From: Diphasiastrum complanatum
Taxonomy: Eukaryota; Streptophyta; Lycopodiopsida; Lycopodiales; Lycopodiaceae
DNA length: 60,000 bases
Direction of reading: 5' to 3'
Assembly: GCA_029204225.1 (NCBI GenBank)
Contig: CM055102.1
Location: 12,445,939-12,505,938 of the forward strand
Shown here piece after piece: positions 58,320 to 60,000 of this stretch. The notes beneath the pieces are model-generated. The model was not told the origin of the DNA. It made no database searches and worked only from the letters and a program-made list of their open reading frames with translations. The translations under genes and the position numbers were made by a program. Every line of letters starts with the position of its first letter. The stretch's first letter is position 1.

Positions 58320-59020
58320 CCACATAGGTAGCCCTCTTGCTTATTTAAGAGCTTCCCTCTTTTGTGATGGAGCTTTTCATGTATTGTCTCTACTCTTGAT
58401 TGGATAGAAGATCCTCCATGAGTATTGGCAATTGTTGAGCTCCTAATCATAGTGGCTTCTTGTGTGATGTTTTTTACAATCTTGCACTTCCATTCTCCAT
58501 ATGTGGTTCTGGATTTAAATTAGTTTCTTGCTTTCATCCAAATGCATTGTGGATTAGAGTGGATTAGCTTTCTCGTTTGCAGAATAGTGTAGAATCAAGC
58601 ATTCAAGTAAACTAAATAGGTTGAAATTGTGGCATAGATCTTGCAGATTCCTTAACATTTTAGTTCGTGATGTTCTTGGGTTGTCCAAGAATCAAGAAAT
58701 GAGTGTTTCTTGATCCTTCAACATTCATAATGCTTCCTATTCAGTTTCTTGTTTCTTGTTGTTGATTTGCAGGATGCATGTAGATTAGTTTTCAGCTTTC
58801 AAGATCTTTTTCCAATTAATTTTTACAGCAAGTAGAAGTAGGAATCTGATAGGTGTTCAACCGAGCTGCATTCTGATCCTAGTTGAGCATCATGACTTGC
58901 ATGTCTTCAAGCAACGTGAGTACAGTTCAAGCGTGAACGAGGTCCGTGTATCCATTGACAAGCTAGATAATCTATACTACAACGCGAAACCTTCTGCCTT
59001 ATTGGGTAATGAACCAAGAA
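58320..59020. repeat. R repeat family, diverged copy D
   Basis: Colinear with copy A but clearly older: CTTGCTTATTTAAGAGCTTCCC (compare 14490), GATCCTCCATGAGT, TCTTGTGTGATG, CATTGTGGATTAG, CAAGAATCAAGAAA, then ACTACAACGCGAAACCTTCT against ACTACAACACTGAGAATCTG in copy A. It includes the 466-bp block that copy C lacks, so presence of the block is probably ancestral. It shows that the family is not confined to the 8-28 kb cluster. Confidence 0.65.
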
Positions 59021-59152
59021 GAATAACTCATTGATACTCGTGAAGCTTGGGAATGGGCAGAAATTGAAACACCAAGTAACAAGGTGCCAAACTGTAATAG
59101 TTAAGTAGGCATTTACTGACTGATAAAGAGAATCAGTGAACACTTTAGGGAT

Positions 59153-59225
59153 GTCGTATAGTTTTCTAGTCAAGCATCTTGGTGTCACTAGTTGATAGGG
59201 CCAATTTTGGCATTAGAGGTCAAAT
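59153..59225. repeat. Short LTR-like remnant
   Basis: AGTCAAGCATCTTGGTGTC, then TTGATAGGGCCAA and TTTTGGCATTAGAGG follow the same word order as the start of the 737-bp copia LTR (CATCAAGCATCTAGGTGTAG, TTGATAGGAATAAA, TTTGGCATAGATGG). A diverged fragment without definable ends. Confidence 0.4.
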
Positions 59226-59621
59226 AGTCACAGCCCAATTACTGAAATTCATTTTTTAACACTTCATTTTAACTTTATAGGTTTTTTATATGACTCAAAA
59301 TCAATTGAGTTTAGTTATAAATTTGAGAGTTTAAGGTTTTATTTTAACCTTTTACCGATTTCATAATAATTTTGTGGATTTTTTATAAGATTAGTTTCAA
59401 ACTTTTTAACACCAATGGTATCAAATCACCCAAATAGCTCAACTACATTAGCTTACAAGTATCAAGTCAAAGCTAAAAGCGAGGGATAGTGTAACATTAT
59501 GCTTGTAGGGAAAACAGGAAACTTCTCCACATGTCACTTGGGGAGGCTTCTAATCTTTCCTGGAATTGTATTATCACCTTCGATAGTTTCTTACTATTAA
59601 TAGCTCATATTTGAAATTGTT

Positions 59622-59975
59622 TCTACTGTCGAGTCTCGAGTAGTCACTAGTGATAAAGAATTGGCTATTAATTCTAAATATGTACATATGAGGATTTCTT
59701 TGACTCTTCACACTTGCTCCAGTCATCAATCATGGAACTAGTGACAGTTGCACCGACGATCCGATTTGCTGCATATATTATCACCATTAATCTGCATATT
59801 TAGAATTCTTTTGCCTCTCGAGTCGTGATAAAGAATTGGTGCATTGTCAATTACAGGTGACACATTCGCTATTAATTCTAAATATGTACATATGAGGATA
59901 TCTTTGACTCTTCACACTTGCTCCAGTCATCAATAATGGAAATAGTGACCTGACGATCCGATTTGCTGCATAAGC
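59622..59975. repeat. Tandem duplication, ~205-bp period
   Basis: GCTATTAATTCTAAATATGT, then ACATATGAGGAT, CTTCACACTTGCTCCAGTCA and CGATCCGATTTGCTGCATA occur twice, starting near 59664 and 59868. The copies differ by several substitutions and small indels. AAAGAATTGG precedes both. Confidence 0.85.
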
Positions 59976-60000
59976 TCTCCTTTGATTGTAGGCCGGCTGG

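Overview
The window is nuclear DNA from a land plant. Evidence: Ty1/copia and Ty3/gypsy retrotransposons with plant-type initiator-Met-tRNA primer sites, a CACTA-like subterminal repeat array, MITE-like elements, GT-AG introns, and exons of a cytokinin oxidase/dehydrogenase (CKX). No bacterial operon, rRNA, tRNA or CRISPR array was recognised. The species cannot be fixed from sequence alone. A seed-free plant (fern, lycophyte or bryophyte) is possible, because the ParB-like genes resemble proteins I associate with such genomes, but this is an impression and was not tested. The region is AT-rich, repeat-dense and gene-poor; every recognisable gene in it is damaged.

Layout. 0-2.6 kb: a decayed transposase-like gene on the minus strand. 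3.1-6.1 kb: a gypsy-like gag with a very acidic leader, an unknown ORF with 20-residue repeats, and an LTR-like TATA region. 6.15-6.58 kb: a long inverted repeat built from short palindromes about 42 bp apart. 8.36-9.3 kb: copy C of a local repeat family ('R'). 9.8-10.7 kb: degenerate minisatellites. 11.1-12.1 kb: a second broken gypsy gag. 14.1-28.6 kb: R copies A and B, each followed on the minus strand by a broken ParB/sulfiredoxin-like gene. Copy A is cut by a truncated minus-strand copia element, and copy B is split by a complete 6.2-kb copia element with a perfect 5-bp target duplication. 29.2-34.2 kb: decayed minus-strand copia elements, one with an unrecognised 229-residue ORF where reverse transcriptase should be. 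34.2-38.8 kb: an array of ~370-bp units with ATGACGG/CCGTCAT hairpins. 38.9-47.5 kb: four more copia fragments and a GC-richer ~350-bp tandem repeat. 47.6-49.7 kb: unrecognised decayed coding sequence. 50.3-55.1 kb: two broken copies of the 3' half of a CKX gene in opposite orientations, separated by foldback elements, tandem duplications and GC-rich hairpins. 55.6-60 kb: another transposase-like remnant, two unrecognised ORFs, a diverged R copy D and a tandem duplication.

The genes do not form a functional pathway. The window is best read as layered insertion, duplication and decay. The relative order of several events can be read because paralogous copies inside the window preserve empty sites: copia in R, a MITE in R copy B, and copia in the ParB-like gene.
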